A DNA stretch of 64,000 nt from an uncultured Ruminiclostridium sp. (GCA_944386545.1 CALXBK010000006.1:1-64000), one strand, 5' to 3'. Shown: positions 44,283 to 54,475, counted from the first letter of the stretch. The notes: generated from the sequence alone by a model not told the origin. Translations and numbers: made by a program.

Positions 44283-46532
44283 ATGATGAAGTACAGAAAA
44301 ATAGCATGTACGGCACTTGCTGCCGTAATGGCGATATGCGCCTGCGCCTGCGGCAGCACCGATACAAGCAGCTCTGCCCAGTCAGGCTCAGACACGGTAA
44401 GCTCCGACAGTCAGACAAGCTCGGATAATCAGGACGAGGATAACACAGGCGTAACTCCTCAGTCCGAATTTACCTTCGGACAGGTAGCTATGGGCGGCGG
44501 CGGCTTTGTGTCGGGCGTGTTCTCGACCTCGGAGGAGGGACTTTTCTATGCCCGTACCGATGTAGGCGGGGCGTACCGCTATAACAGCAAGGCTGAAAAA
44601 TGGGAATCCATGTCCTACGATATAAGCGAGGATGACAGAGGTTTGCTTGGCATAGACGGTCTTGCGTTTGGCGAAAGCGATCCCAACAGAGTTTACCTGC
44701 TTGCGGGCACGGAATATTTCAGCGGCGGCAAGACCTGTCTGCTGATTTCCGATGACTACGGCAAAACCTTTACCCGTACAGAGCTTACCGATATGATAAA
44801 GGCTCACGGCAACGGCATGGGCAGAGGCAACGGCGAACGAATTGCGGTTGATCCCAAGAACAGCGATATTATCTACATCGGCGGCAGAACGGGCGGCATG
44901 ATTAAATCCACCGACGGCGGCAAGACCTTTACGAGCCTTGATATGGGCACAAAGACGACCACCGCAAACGGCAACGGTATATGCAGTATACTCATTCTCC
45001 CCGAATCGGGCGACGAAAACGGCTGTACAACAATTTATGCCGCTATTTCAAGAGTTAAAGAGGATAACCTTTATAAATCCACCGACGGCGGCGCAACCTG
45101 GACGCCCGTTGCAGATGCTCCCAAGGGCTTAATGGTACAGCGCATGAAGTATGACGGCAACGGCAGGATTTACATTACCTACGCCAACACCGAGGGTCCA
45201 TGGAACAACAATCGCACATCGGGCGGCATAAGGATGCTTGATACCGCTACGGACAAAATGACAGATGTATCACCCGCCAAGAAGTGCTTCGGCGATATTG
45301 TAATAGATCCCGAAAATCCCGACAGAATGATGGCGTGCACAGAAAACATCTATATGCCTCAGCCCAACGGCGCATACGGCGACGAGTTCTATGTTACCAC
45401 CGACGGCGGCAAGAGCTGGAAATGTCTCAACAACGTCATGACAATGTCAGACGGCGGTATTGAGTGGATTTCCACAACCTCGATACACTGGTGCAGTTCA
45501 ATGTGTATCGATCGCTACAACCCGAACAGAATAATGGTTGTATCCGGCAACGGTATCTTTGCCTGCGACAATATCTGGGACGAAAAGCCCGAATTCTGCT
45601 TCTTCTCAAAGGGTATTGAGGAAACCGTTCCTTATGACATAATAAGCATACCCGGCGGCGAGCTGGTATCGGTAATAGGCGACTATGACGGCTTTGTGCA
45701 GAGCAGCGCAGAGGAATACGGCAAGGTACACAGCAGCGTTGCAGGCTCTATGACCTCTCTTGCGGTTGCGGCAAAGTCAGACGACGTATGGGTAAAGTGC
45801 GGCGGCAACGAAACCACCCCCGGCTTCTGGTATACGCTTGACGCAGGCGCAACCTGGCAGCAGGCGAGAAAATCCCCGCTTGAATCAGGCAAAATAGCCT
45901 ACGGCGGCTGTGTCGGCGTTTCGGCAGACGGCAAAACCTTCTACTGGGCACCCGGCAACGATACCTTCATATACTACACCACCGACAACGGCGACAGCTG
46001 GACAAAGAGCCAGGGTGGCGTCGGCATAAAGAAAATCACCGCAGACTCGGTAAATCCCGATTATGTGTACGCTTCAAGCTCAAGCGCATTCTTTTACAGC
46101 GGGGACGGCGGCAAGACCTTTTCGCAGAATATGACCGTTTCGGTATTCACATCTGCAAGACCTGTTGCAGTTCCCGATAAAGAGGGCGTGCTTTACTTCC
46201 CTGCTTTGGGACTTCAGTATTCAACCGACCACGGCAAGACCTTCACCCGCATTGACACGCTTGCGGCTTGTCTTGCGGCAGGACTCGGCAAGGGCAAGAC
46301 AGAAAATTCTCCCTACACCATATTTATATGGGGCAAGCCCACAAACGACGATGAAATCGGTCTGTACTGGTCGGAGGACGAGGGCGCAAGCTGGAAGCGT
46401 GTAAACGACAGCGCACATCAGTTCGGAGGTCCCGGCAACGGATATTTCGTAACGGGCGATATGAATGTATACGGCAGAGTTTACATGAGTACGGTAGGAC
46501 TTGGCGTTATCTACGGCGACCTTGTTCAGTAA
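44283..46532 (+). CDS. Lipoprotein xyloglucanase, GH74
   Basis: A 749-residue protein with a lipoprotein signal (AVMAICACAC), a Ser/Asp-rich linker to about residue 60, and two seven-bladed propellers typical of GH74. Repeated blade motifs are STDGGKTF, STDGGATW, TTDGGKSW, TTDNGDSW and YSGDGGKTF. The N-terminal GGGFVSGVFSTSEEGLFYARTDVGGAYRY is characteristic. GH74 enzymes cut the glucan backbone of xyloglucan. The start may be 44283 or the next codon, ATG at 44286. The site is AAAGGAA. It is divergent from the GH26 gene, so both are surface hemicellulases possibly induced together. Confidence 0.92.
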   Translation: MMKYRKIACTALAAVMAICACACGSTDTSSSAQSGSDTVSSDSQTSSDNQDEDNTGVTPQSEFTFGQVAMGGGGFVSGVFSTSEEGLFYARTDVGGAYRYNSKAEKWESMSYDISEDDRGLLGIDGLAFGESDPNRVYLLAGTEYFSGGKTCLLISDDYGKTFTRTELTDMIKAHGNGMGRGNGERIAVDPKNSDIIYIGGRTGGMIKSTDGGKTFTSLDMGTKTTTANGNGICSILILPESGDENGCTTIYAAISRVKEDNLYKSTDGGATWTPVADAPKGLMVQRMKYDGNGRIYITYANTEGPWNNNRTSGGIRMLDTATDKMTDVSPAKKCFGDIVIDPENPDRMMACTENIYMPQPNGAYGDEFYVTTDGGKSWKCLNNVMTMSDGGIEWISTTSIHWCSSMCIDRYNPNRIMVVSGNGIFACDNIWDEKPEFCFFSKGIEETVPYDIISIPGGELVSVIGDYDGFVQSSAEEYGKVHSSVAGSMTSLAVAAKSDDVWVKCGGNETTPGFWYTLDAGATWQQARKSPLESGKIAYGGCVGVSADGKTFYWAPGNDTFIYYTTDNGDSWTKSQGGVGIKKITADSVNPDYVYASSSSAFFYSGDGGKTFSQNMTVSVFTSARPVAVPDKEGVLYFPALGLQYSTDHGKTFTRIDTLAACLAAGLGKGKTENSPYTIFIWGKPTNDDEIGLYWSEDEGASWKRVNDSAHQFGGPGNGYFVTGDMNVYGRVYMSTVGLGVIYGDLVQ

Positions 46533-46543
46533 TCTCGCAACAA

Positions 46544-46685
46544 TATAACTTAGGCAAGATGTCCCCGCCTCTAAGGCGGCGGGTTCCATATTCGGTTTCA
46601 GTTGGAGTTCAATCCCCAGCTGAAACTGAATCGCAGCTTCGCTGCGGCTTGCCACGTTGAATGACGGGGCAAGCCCCTTATTGAA
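46544..46685 (+). repeat. 143-bp multi-hairpin repeat, copy 5
   Basis: A full-length copy between the GH74 stop codon and the terminator, in the same orientation as copies 1-3. Confidence 0.9.
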
Positions 46686-46686
46686 C

Positions 46687-46721
46687 AATACCCGACTTGC
46701 ACACAAAGTAAGTCGGGTATT
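46687..46721 (+). terminator. Terminator between GH74 and the BspA-type gene
   Basis: AATACCCGACTT pairs with AAGTCGGGTATT, followed by TTTTC on the plus strand. It lies at the junction of two convergent genes and may serve both. Confidence 0.8.
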
Positions 46722-46723
46722 TT

Positions 46724-49111
46724 CTATTCGTCTGTCTTTTTGGATCTCACAATAATAAGAGTAACAGCCGCACCGATAAACGCCGCAACGGATATTGCCG
46801 TTATGATGATAAGCGGTAAAGTACCGTCCTGCTCGTCTTGGTCAGTTTTCTCGCTTTCAGGTGAAGCCTCGCTTTGTGACAGCTTATCGGTCTGCAAAAT
46901 GCTGTCGGTGCTGTGGGGACTTTCGGTGTTTTCTAAGCTGTCGGGGCTTGTATCGGTGTCGGGGGCAGCCGTTTGCTGCGGTTCTTTGAAATGAACGGTT
47001 ACCCCTTCGGGTATGAGCAAAAGAAGCTCCTCTTCGTCCAAATCGCCCATGGCAACCTTTTCATAATCTCCGGTAGAATCGTTATACCGCCACACCAGAA
47101 TTTTATTCCAATCCTCTTTTGCACCTAAGTAGTATATATCATTCAAAACAAAGTAAGTCGGAAAAGCCGATGCGCCTATCTCCGTAACGCTTGCGGGAAT
47201 TGTTATTGTTACTGCGCTGTCAGCGTTGGAAAAAGCGTTTTTGTTTATCTTTATTGTTCCGTCCTTTATAACAATATCGGTTTCCGCACCAGTTGTATAA
47301 TTATAGCCTATAACCCGGCTTCCCGCATATTTTATCTCTTCGCTCTGATTATCATAAAAGGGCGTTGAATGAAAAGCGTCAATCTCCAAAGCTTCAAGCC
47401 CGTCGGGAATATTTACAGAGCTGAGATTAGTGCCGTAAAAAGCATAGGCGTCTATATTTTTTATGCTCTGCGGCAGGTTTATTTCGCTCAAATTTCCGCA
47501 ATAGGCAAACGCAGAAATGCCTATTTGGACAAGAGAGTCGGACAGCGTGACTTCAAACAGCGAGTCACAATAAGCAAACGCATAAGAGCCTATGCTTACA
47601 ACGCTGTCGGGCATTGTAACAGAGGTTATCTCCGAGCAGTTTACAAAAGCCTCATCCGCAATATAGGTTGTCCCCTCTTTTACCGTAATATCGCCGCTGA
47701 CAAGCCTTCCTGCGCTTATCAGCACATTCCCGTCATAAAGTATTTCATTCTCTGCGGCCTTGCGCAAATAAGGAGTGGTGGCAAAAGCTTCTGCCCCTAC
47801 GACGGCTTTGGCGGGAATATTCACCTTTTCAAGATTATTACAGCCATCGAACGCACGCTTACCTATTTTTACAACGCTGTCGGGAAGAGATAATGAGGTC
47901 AGCGCTCTGCAATAGCTGAAAGCATTGTCGTCTATAACTTCAAGCGTATCGGGAAGGCTCACCGTACCCAGCTTATTACAGCCCTTGAATGCGCTCTTGC
48001 CTATTCGGGTAAGACCTTGCGGCAAAATAACATTTTCTAATTTTTCACATTCCGAGAAAGCGGAATTGGGAATTGTCGTAACCGAGCCCAAAATAGTAAT
48101 TTCCTCCAGAGATATACAGTCCTTGAATACTTCCTTTCCCAAGCTTGCAACGGATTTTCCGAGAGTTGCCTCCTTAAGCGCCTCACAGGAAAAAAAAGCG
48201 CTATCTCCTATCGCAGTCACGCTGCCAGGCAAGCTGAAGCTTTTGAGCATCCAACACTCGCTGAACGCCGAGGCGCCTATTATTTTAAGCGAGCTTCCGA
48301 AATTTATCGTTTCAAGATAATAACAGCCGGAGAAGCAACCGTCGTCTATTTCGGTAACGCTGTCGGGAAGCGTTACGGATACAAGAGCTATGTTGTAAGA
48401 AAATGCGCTTTTGCCTATTTTCGCAACACTTTCACCGATTGTAAGGCTTGTAAGAGAATTGCAGTCGAAAAACGCACCTGCCGGTACAGATGTAAGATTA
48501 TCGCCTATTACAAGCGAAGCTATCCCCGTACACCTTTTGAAGGCGTCCTCTCCCAGTTCTATTGTGCTGTCGGGAATTACCGCCTTAGTAAGCGACACGC
48601 AATTTTCAAAAGCGTCAGCGCCTATTTTCTTTACGCTTTTCGGAATATCAAAGGATACAAGAGCGCTGCAATCTTTAAATGCGCTTTCTCCGATAATGTC
48701 AAGTCCCTCGTCGGATATATTTACGACAGCAAGCTGACGGCAGGAGTAAAACGCCTCGCTGTCTATCTTTTTCACGCTTTTCGGAACAGTCATCAATTCA
48801 AGCGCTTCACATTTGTAAAACGCCTTTTTTCCTATAACCGAAACGCTGTTAGGAATTGTCACCGAGGTAATAAAGGAATTTCCCTTGAAAGCATTGTAGC
48901 CTATTCCGCTCACACTTTTTCCGTCAAGCACAGACGGTAAAACGAGGCTTTTCTCATCTCCGTTGTAGCCCGTTATCTGCACCGTACCGTCAAGCATAAG
49001 CTTGTATTCATATTCGCTTGCAGGGGACTGCTGAGCCGCACCGATAATCGGAAAGGCAAGCAAAATAATTGTAAAGACAAAAATTGCGGTAAAAAAGTTT
49101 CTGAGCTTCAT
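46724..49111 (-). CDS. Large BspA-type leucine-rich-repeat surface protein
   Basis: A 795-residue protein with a signal peptide (about 1-25) and roughly twenty LRR_5/BspA repeats of about 23 residues, of the form IGxxAFxxCxxLxxVTLPDSVxxIG (to about 690). A Thr/Ser/Glu-rich stalk, one membrane helix (about 760-785) and a short basic end (RSKKTDE) follow. ATG at 49111 has CGAGGGAAAT upstream. Such proteins are common on host- and rumen-associated bacteria and often act in adhesion. It is an intact relative of the decayed gene at 6031-7197. A non-LRR segment near residues 440-470 and 570-640 breaks the array, as in many family members. Confidence 0.9.
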   Translation of the reverse strand: MKLRNFFTAIFVFTIILLAFPIIGAAQQSPASEYEYKLMLDGTVQITGYNGDEKSLVLPSVLDGKSVSGIGYNAFKGNSFITSVTIPNSVSVIGKKAFYKCEALELMTVPKSVKKIDSEAFYSCRQLAVVNISDEGLDIIGESAFKDCSALVSFDIPKSVKKIGADAFENCVSLTKAVIPDSTIELGEDAFKRCTGIASLVIGDNLTSVPAGAFFDCNSLTSLTIGESVAKIGKSAFSYNIALVSVTLPDSVTEIDDGCFSGCYYLETINFGSSLKIIGASAFSECWMLKSFSLPGSVTAIGDSAFFSCEALKEATLGKSVASLGKEVFKDCISLEEITILGSVTTIPNSAFSECEKLENVILPQGLTRIGKSAFKGCNKLGTVSLPDTLEVIDDNAFSYCRALTSLSLPDSVVKIGKRAFDGCNNLEKVNIPAKAVVGAEAFATTPYLRKAAENEILYDGNVLISAGRLVSGDITVKEGTTYIADEAFVNCSEITSVTMPDSVVSIGSYAFAYCDSLFEVTLSDSLVQIGISAFAYCGNLSEINLPQSIKNIDAYAFYGTNLSSVNIPDGLEALEIDAFHSTPFYDNQSEEIKYAGSRVIGYNYTTGAETDIVIKDGTIKINKNAFSNADSAVTITIPASVTEIGASAFPTYFVLNDIYYLGAKEDWNKILVWRYNDSTGDYEKVAMGDLDEEELLLLIPEGVTVHFKEPQQTAAPDTDTSPDSLENTESPHSTDSILQTDKLSQSEASPESEKTDQDEQDGTLPLIIITAISVAAFIGAAVTLIIVRSKKTDE

Positions 49112-49144
49112 ATTTCCCTCGGTTACAGCTAAAATGAGCAATGC

Positions 49145-49311
49145 TTCAATAATTGACTTGCTCCGTCATTCAATAAGGGGCTTGCTCCGTCATTCAACGT
49201 GGCAAGCCGCAGCGAAGCTGCGATTCAGTTTCAGTTGGGGATTAAACCCCAACTGAAACTGAATATGGAACCCGCCGCCTTAGAGGCGTGGGACATCTTG
49301 CCTAAGTTATA
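49145..49311 (-). repeat. 143-bp multi-hairpin repeat, copy 6 (inverted, with duplicated end)
   Basis: A full copy lies at 49169-49311. Directly before it, 49145-49168 repeats the outer 24 bases (TTCAATAATTGACTTGCTCC and CGTC), as if two insertions or a slippage duplicated the end. It sits between the cellulase stop codon and the BspA-type gene start. Confidence 0.88.
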
Positions 49312-49393
49312 TCATGTTCAATTTTACCACAGAGTTAATTTTTTGTCAATGAAAAAGCGCCGGTTATTACCGACGCATTTTCCGATTAATTGC

Positions 49394-51952
49394 TTATTTT
49401 GTCATTGCGATTACATAATTATAGCCGCTGTAAAGAGGCACTTTACCGCTCATTTTGTAGGTCTTTGCTCTAAACTTGTAGGTTGTACCCGATTTCAGTC
49501 CCGTCTTGCGGTACTGAACGGTAGCGTTATCTGAAATTCTTGCAGTGCGCACCCACTCGCCGCCATCATACATTTCTAAAATGTAGCCATCGGCTGATGT
49601 ATTCTTTGTCCATGCAAGGCGGATTGCATTGGTTGCGGTGGCTTTAACCTTTAATCCGCTTACCTTGGAGGGATTGGTTCTTGCCTCTGCCTCGGAATAT
49701 CTGCTGTAAAGAGCAATCTTGCCGTGCATTTTGTAGGAACGGACTCTGAACTTGTAGAGTGTACCTGCCGCAAGTCCCGATTTACGGTATTCGGTTGTGC
49801 CGTTGCTTGTTATTTTGGAAACACGTACCCACTTGCCGTTCTTGTACATTTCAACAATGTAGCCGTCTGCCGTGGTGTTCTTTGTCCAGCCGAAGCGCAG
49901 AGCGTCAGCTGCTCTGCCCTTTAATTTAAGATTGCTTACCATTGAAGGATTGGTTGTGGCTGAGATTGCAACGTAACCGCTGTAAGCGACTGTGCTTCCT
50001 TCTATTACATAAGCCTTGATTCTGAACTTGTACTTTGTGCTTGGCATAAGTCCCGATTTGCGGTATTCGGTCGTGCTGTTGCTTGTTATCTTTGCAATAC
50101 GCGTCCACTTAGTACCGCTGTACATTTCAACAATGTAGCCGTCTGATGTGGTATTCTTTGCCCAGCCGAAGCGCAGAGCGTCAGCCGCTCTGCCCTTTAA
50201 TTTAAGATTGCTTACCGCTGAAGGATTGGTTGTTGCGGAGATATAGCCGTAACCGCTGTAAAGCGCCTTGCTGCCGTCCATATTATAGGAACGAATTCTG
50301 AATTTGTAGGTTGTAACCGCTTCAAGACCTGTCACGCGGTACTCGGTCGTGCTGTTGCTTGTGAGCTTTGCTATTCTTGTCCACTTGCCGTCCGAATACA
50401 TTTCTATAATATAACCGTCAGCCGTGGTGTTATTTATCCACGCAAGACGGACAACGCTTGACGAAACAGCCTTTACTCTGAAGTCTTCTACCTCAGAAGG
50501 CAGTGTCACGGCAGAAATCACAGACGCCGCGCCATATACCTTTGTACCGTCAACAGTCTTGTACGCCTTAATTCTGAACTGCGCCGCTTCCGAAGGAGCA
50601 TAACCGGTAACCTTCATTGTAACAACGGATGCGCCGAGCTCTTTTTGCTTCCATTGTCCGTTTACGGAATATTCAAAAAGATAACCGTCTACAGAAGCGA
50701 GCTTATCCCACTTAACCGTTATGGAATTTTCCGTTCTTGCGCTTACGCTGAGCCCTTCAACCGATGGAACAGAAACGGCAGGCTCATCATCTGCGGGATA
50801 ATACTTTATCATGGTATCCACAAAGTTCTTGTCATACCACTGTAAGGTACTGCGGTCGAGGTGTCCGTGCTGTTCGCCCGTATTGCCTGAGCCTGAGTAA
50901 ACATTGTTATCCCACAGTACACAGGGTATACCTGCGGCAGACATCTTGCCGAAATAATAATTCGCCCACTTTATGCGCTCTGAGGCGTTATACTTGTTAG
51001 ACGCACCTGTTTCGCCGATTATTACGGGAATACCGTTATCAATAAACTTGCTCTTTGCAGTGTCGGCTACATAATCCACCTGACTCTTGAGGTCGTCGGA
51101 AAATGTGGTTGTTCCGCTTGCATTGAGTGCAAAATCATAGGGCGTATATGCGTGCAGGGACACCATAAGTCTGTTGCTTGCGGTATCTGTCGGGAGCTTG
51201 AAGGAGGATACCGAACAGCCGTCAATGGAAGCACAGTAGCCCGGCACCATTATGCATCTCTCGGCATTGTTGCCGCCTGAGCTTCTTATTACATCAACCG
51301 CCGCCTGATTAAGCTCGTTTATTATGTTTATCGAGCTTGTAACCTCTGCGTTCGGACTGTTCACAGGGAACCACCATTCATCGCTTGTGCCGACAAGACG
51401 GGGCTCGTTGAGGGTTTCAAAAATGAGCCTCTGGTCATAGTCCTTGAACTCTGCCGCAATCTGCGTCCATATCGACTTAACGAAATTCAGCGACTGAGTT
51501 TTGTAGGTTTCGCTCGGATAGTAATATGTAGTGCTGTTGTCATGATGAATGTTGAGGATAACGTACATATCGTTGTCAATGCAGTAATCCACTACTTCCT
51601 TGACCCTTGCCATCCACCGGGCATCAATGGTATAGCTGTTTTGCGAGGTGTGATTGCCCCACGATACGGGAACACGCACGGTGTTGAAGCCCTGCGCCTT
51701 AACTGCGTCAATCATCGCCTTTGTTGTTACGGGATTACCCCATGAGGTTTCCGCGCTCAGGCTGTTTCCGCCGCCCGTCGCGTCAAGGGTATTGCCCAAA
51801 TTCCAGCCTGCGCCCATATCAGCCGCAATCTGTACAGCGGTCTTTCCGCTGACCTGTGCAGACGCCGTCAGATTGAAATTCATCATAAGCGCAACGGCGA
51901 AAACGGTGATTACCGCCGATAAAACGGCGGCGGTTTTCTTTGCAATTGCCAT
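49394..51952 (-). CDS. Secreted endoglucanase: GH5 plus five FN3 domains
   Basis: An 852-residue protein with a signal peptide (about 1-32) and a GH5 TIM barrel (about 35-385). The acid is in LIFETLNEPR (Glu183), the nucleophile in VIIGETGA (Glu314), and the substrate-site pattern in NIHHDN. Five fibronectin type III domains of about 92 residues follow (about 396-852). Domains 3 and 4 are nearly the same over their first half, suggesting recent duplication. There is no dockerin or carbohydrate-binding module, so the enzyme is probably free or loosely attached. A truncated paralogue lies at 27291. Confidence 0.92.
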   Translation of the reverse strand: MAIAKKTAAVLSAVITVFAVALMMNFNLTASAQVSGKTAVQIAADMGAGWNLGNTLDATGGGNSLSAETSWGNPVTTKAMIDAVKAQGFNTVRVPVSWGNHTSQNSYTIDARWMARVKEVVDYCIDNDMYVILNIHHDNSTTYYYPSETYKTQSLNFVKSIWTQIAAEFKDYDQRLIFETLNEPRLVGTSDEWWFPVNSPNAEVTSSINIINELNQAAVDVIRSSGGNNAERCIMVPGYCASIDGCSVSSFKLPTDTASNRLMVSLHAYTPYDFALNASGTTTFSDDLKSQVDYVADTAKSKFIDNGIPVIIGETGASNKYNASERIKWANYYFGKMSAAGIPCVLWDNNVYSGSGNTGEQHGHLDRSTLQWYDKNFVDTMIKYYPADDEPAVSVPSVEGLSVSARTENSITVKWDKLASVDGYLFEYSVNGQWKQKELGASVVTMKVTGYAPSEAAQFRIKAYKTVDGTKVYGAASVISAVTLPSEVEDFRVKAVSSSVVRLAWINNTTADGYIIEMYSDGKWTRIAKLTSNSTTEYRVTGLEAVTTYKFRIRSYNMDGSKALYSGYGYISATTNPSAVSNLKLKGRAADALRFGWAKNTTSDGYIVEMYSGTKWTRIAKITSNSTTEYRKSGLMPSTKYKFRIKAYVIEGSTVAYSGYVAISATTNPSMVSNLKLKGRAADALRFGWTKNTTADGYIVEMYKNGKWVRVSKITSNGTTEYRKSGLAAGTLYKFRVRSYKMHGKIALYSRYSEAEARTNPSKVSGLKVKATATNAIRLAWTKNTSADGYILEMYDGGEWVRTARISDNATVQYRKTGLKSGTTYKFRAKTYKMSGKVPLYSGYNYVIAMTK

Positions 51953-51983
51953 AACTGTAACCGTCCTTTACTATAATATCAAC

Positions 51984-52016
51984 AGGCGTCAAAACAGTAA
52001 GCTGTAACTGACGCCT
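51984..52016 (-). terminator. Hairpin at the end of cheB
   Basis: AGGCGTCA pairs with TGACGCCT across a long loop and includes part of the cheB stop codon. The following minus-strand sequence (GTTGATATTATAG) is only moderately T-rich, so termination is uncertain. Confidence 0.4.
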
Positions 52017-53061
52017 AAAGATTTTCAAGTATTATTCCGCATATCTCCTGAAGCGGCGCCTGTCGTACCACTGCGCCCTCGTTGTAGGCAACGCAGGGCA
52101 TTCCGTAAACAACGCAGGTCGGCTCGTCCTGCCCGATTGTAAACGCTCCGCTTCTTCTCATCTCACCCAGTCCCGTTGCACCGTCACGTCCCATGCCGGT
52201 AAGCAGAACGCCTATTGCGGATTTTCCTGCGGCTTTTGCAACAGATGAGAACAGAACATCAACCGAAGGACAATGCCCCGATACCTTTGCGCCCGGTCTT
52301 GAGGTGACATAATAGCCTCTCGCGTCTTTGTGCACCTCAAGCTGTCTTGAGCCGTGGCCGAGGATAATAAGTCCGCTTTCCAGCCTGTCGCCGTCCTCCG
52401 CTTCCTTTGCCCTCATTTTGCAAATTCTGTCCAGTCTGTCGGCATACATTTTTGTAAATCCCTCGGGCATGTGCTGTACTATAACTATGGGCGGTATATC
52501 TGTGGGCAAATTCTGCACCACCTCGATAATTGCGTCTGTGCCGCCCGTGCTTGCGCCGATTGCAATAAGCTCAATTCCGTTTTTTGAAGCGGCGGGGTGA
52601 AGCGGCGTTCTGTGATAATCAATATTTATTTTTGCGAATGACTCCCGCTTCGGCTCGGAAAACGGCTTATTTTCACAGACTTTACCGCCTCTTTTTTCTG
52701 AAATCGTTTTCAGCACATTATACAGATTTTCTGAAAACACCGCCATACCCGCCGTACCGCCGCTTGAATTTCTGATAGCGGCAACAAGTCCGTAAGCACG
52801 GGGGTTTGAGAGTATTTTTTCGTTCGCCGTAATCAGCACGGCAGGAATACGGCTCGCAAAAAACGGAAGACTGTAATTATCTCCCGCCGTGAAATCATTC
52901 AGCACAACACAATCCGCGTTGATCGGCTGTGCGGAAAAGATAAGCCGATCCATATCAAGCACCTCACAGCTGTAATCGTCAGGGCTTCTGTCTATCACAG
53001 ACTTTACAACACGGCTAATTGCCACACTTGTGCCGGTAATCGCTATATTCAGTACGGGCAT
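52015..53061 (-). CDS. cheB: Chemotaxis glutamate methylesterase CheB with degenerate receiver
   Basis: A 348-residue protein. The C-terminal methylesterase domain (about 160-345) has Ser in GASTGG, His in QHMPEGFT and Asp in GMGRDGATG, so it should be active on methyl-accepting chemotaxis proteins. The N-terminal receiver-like domain (about 1-115) lacks the acidic pair, has no clear phospho-Asp and lacks the usual Lys. Control by CheA phosphorylation is therefore doubtful. ATG at 53061 has GGAGG eight bases upstream. It is last in the cheA-cheW-cheR-cheB operon. Confidence 0.9.
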   Translation of the reverse strand: MPVLNIAITGTSVAISRVVKSVIDRSPDDYSCEVLDMDRLIFSAQPINADCVVLNDFTAGDNYSLPFFASRIPAVLITANEKILSNPRAYGLVAAIRNSSGGTAGMAVFSENLYNVLKTISEKRGGKVCENKPFSEPKRESFAKINIDYHRTPLHPAASKNGIELIAIGASTGGTDAIIEVVQNLPTDIPPIVIVQHMPEGFTKMYADRLDRICKMRAKEAEDGDRLESGLIILGHGSRQLEVHKDARGYYVTSRPGAKVSGHCPSVDVLFSSVAKAAGKSAIGVLLTGMGRDGATGLGEMRRSGAFTIGQDEPTCVVYGMPCVAYNEGAVVRQAPLQEICGIILENL

Positions 53062-53090
53062 AGCCGTAACCTCCAATGTATCTCAATCGT

Positions 53091-53912
53091 TTATTTAACA
53101 GGCTTGCGGTAGATTGCGGGCTTTACATATTCAAGCCCCTTTACTTCTCTGGGCACACTCTCCGCATGGCCTATAAACAGATAGCCGCCCGGTCTTAACA
53201 CATCGCGGAAACGCTCAATAAGCTTTATTTTCGTTTCAAGTTCAAAATAAATCATAACATTGCGGCAGAATATCAAATCAAACGGACGCTTTTTATAGGG
53301 TATTTCCTCCATCAGATTGAATACTCTGAAAATAACCTCATTGCGAAGCACCGGCTTAATCTTGCAAAGCTCGTCGTCAAGCCTGTCAAAGTATTTGTCA
53401 AGCCAGCCTGCGGGCAAATCCTCCGTACCGCTGAGCTGATAAACCCCGTTTTGCGCACTCGCAAGCGTCTTTACGGAAATATCCGTCGCAAGCAGTCTTG
53501 TATCCCAGAGATTTTTTTCAGTGCCTAAAAATTCGTTTATGTGCATAGCCGCGGTATACACCTCTTCGCCGCTTGAACAGCCGGCACTCCATATTCTCAT
53601 TGACCTTGAAGCGCCGGCAGTTTCCTTTATAAAGGGCAAAACGGTGTCAGTCAGGAATTTGAAATGCTCCGGTTCACGCATAAAATAGGTGTGGTTTGTC
53701 GTGAGCTTTATAAGCAGACGGTCAATTGCCTTTCCTGTGCTGTCGGAAAAACAGCTGTCGAGATATTCGCCGTAGGAGCTGTAACCCTCCTCAGTCAGAG
53801 TATTGCTCAGTCTGCCCTCTATAAGAGAACGCTTGTTTGACAGATTTATACCGTAATTGTCACGTATGAAGCTGACAAGCCTGTTAAAATCCGCATCGGT
53901 TATTTTAATCAC
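53091..53912 (-). CDS. cheR: Chemotaxis receptor methyltransferase CheR
   Basis: A 273-residue S-adenosylmethionine-dependent enzyme that methylates glutamates on chemoreceptors. It has an N-terminal helical domain (about 1-75), HTYFMREPEHFKFL, SAM-binding IWSAGCSSGEEVYTAAM, and FDLIFCRNVMIYF. It follows cheW by 14 bases and precedes cheB by 29 bases. Confidence 0.96.
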   Translation of the reverse strand: MIKITDADFNRLVSFIRDNYGINLSNKRSLIEGRLSNTLTEEGYSSYGEYLDSCFSDSTGKAIDRLLIKLTTNHTYFMREPEHFKFLTDTVLPFIKETAGASRSMRIWSAGCSSGEEVYTAAMHINEFLGTEKNLWDTRLLATDISVKTLASAQNGVYQLSGTEDLPAGWLDKYFDRLDDELCKIKPVLRNEVIFRVFNLMEEIPYKKRPFDLIFCRNVMIYFELETKIKLIERFRDVLRPGGYLFIGHAESVPREVKGLEYVKPAIYRKPVK

Positions 53913-53926
53913 GACAGCTCACCGTC

Positions 53927-54454
53927 CTATCTTATCTCCTCGGAAGCGTGTTCGTCAATCAGCTTTGAAACGTCCAAAACAAGCTTAATGCCGTCGTTCA
54001 TTTCAAGTATTGACTTTATGAATTTGTTGGAGTTTACCTCCGTCACGTCGGGAGTTCTTGATACGTGCTTTTCGGTGACGGAAATAACGTCTGCAACGCT
54101 GTCAACAATAAGACCTACCGAGACATCTCCCGTAGATACGATTATTATGCAGGTGCGGTCGGTGTAGGCTATTTCCTCCTTGCCGAAGCGTATACGTATA
54201 TCCACAACCGGCACTATCTTGCTTCTTACATTTATAATTCCCTTGATATAAGAAGGTACGCCGGGCACTCCGGTTATGGGCGGCACCTCGATAATCTCAA
54301 TTACATAAGGTATCTCGATGCCGTAAACCTGTTCTCCGATATAGAATGTAAGAACCTTTGTAAGCTCAGCGTCAGAAGCTTCCTTCTTTTTCTTTTCCAT
54401 AGCCTTCTGCGTGTCGAGCAGTTCTTTAAGCCTGTCGTTAAGATTTTCTGCCAA
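53927..54454 (-). CDS. cheW: Chemotaxis coupling protein CheW
   Basis: A 175-residue protein with a charged N-terminal helix (about 1-25) followed by the CheW SH3-like fold (about 28-165; YIGEQVYGIEIPYVIEIIEVPPITGVPGVPSYIKGIINVRSKIVPVVDIR is the family core). It links chemoreceptors to CheA. It lies between cheA and cheR. Confidence 0.95.
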   Translation of the reverse strand: MAENLNDRLKELLDTQKAMEKKKKEASDAELTKVLTFYIGEQVYGIEIPYVIEIIEVPPITGVPGVPSYIKGIINVRSKIVPVVDIRIRFGKEEIAYTDRTCIIIVSTGDVSVGLIVDSVADVISVTEKHVSRTPDVTEVNSNKFIKSILEMNDGIKLVLDVSKLIDEHASEEIR

Positions 54455-54475
54455 TGCCTTATTCCTCCCTTTTCA

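Noticed and set aside
49394-51952. Cellulosome component
   Set aside because: No dockerin or cohesin repeats are present in the GH5, GH26 or GH74 proteins.
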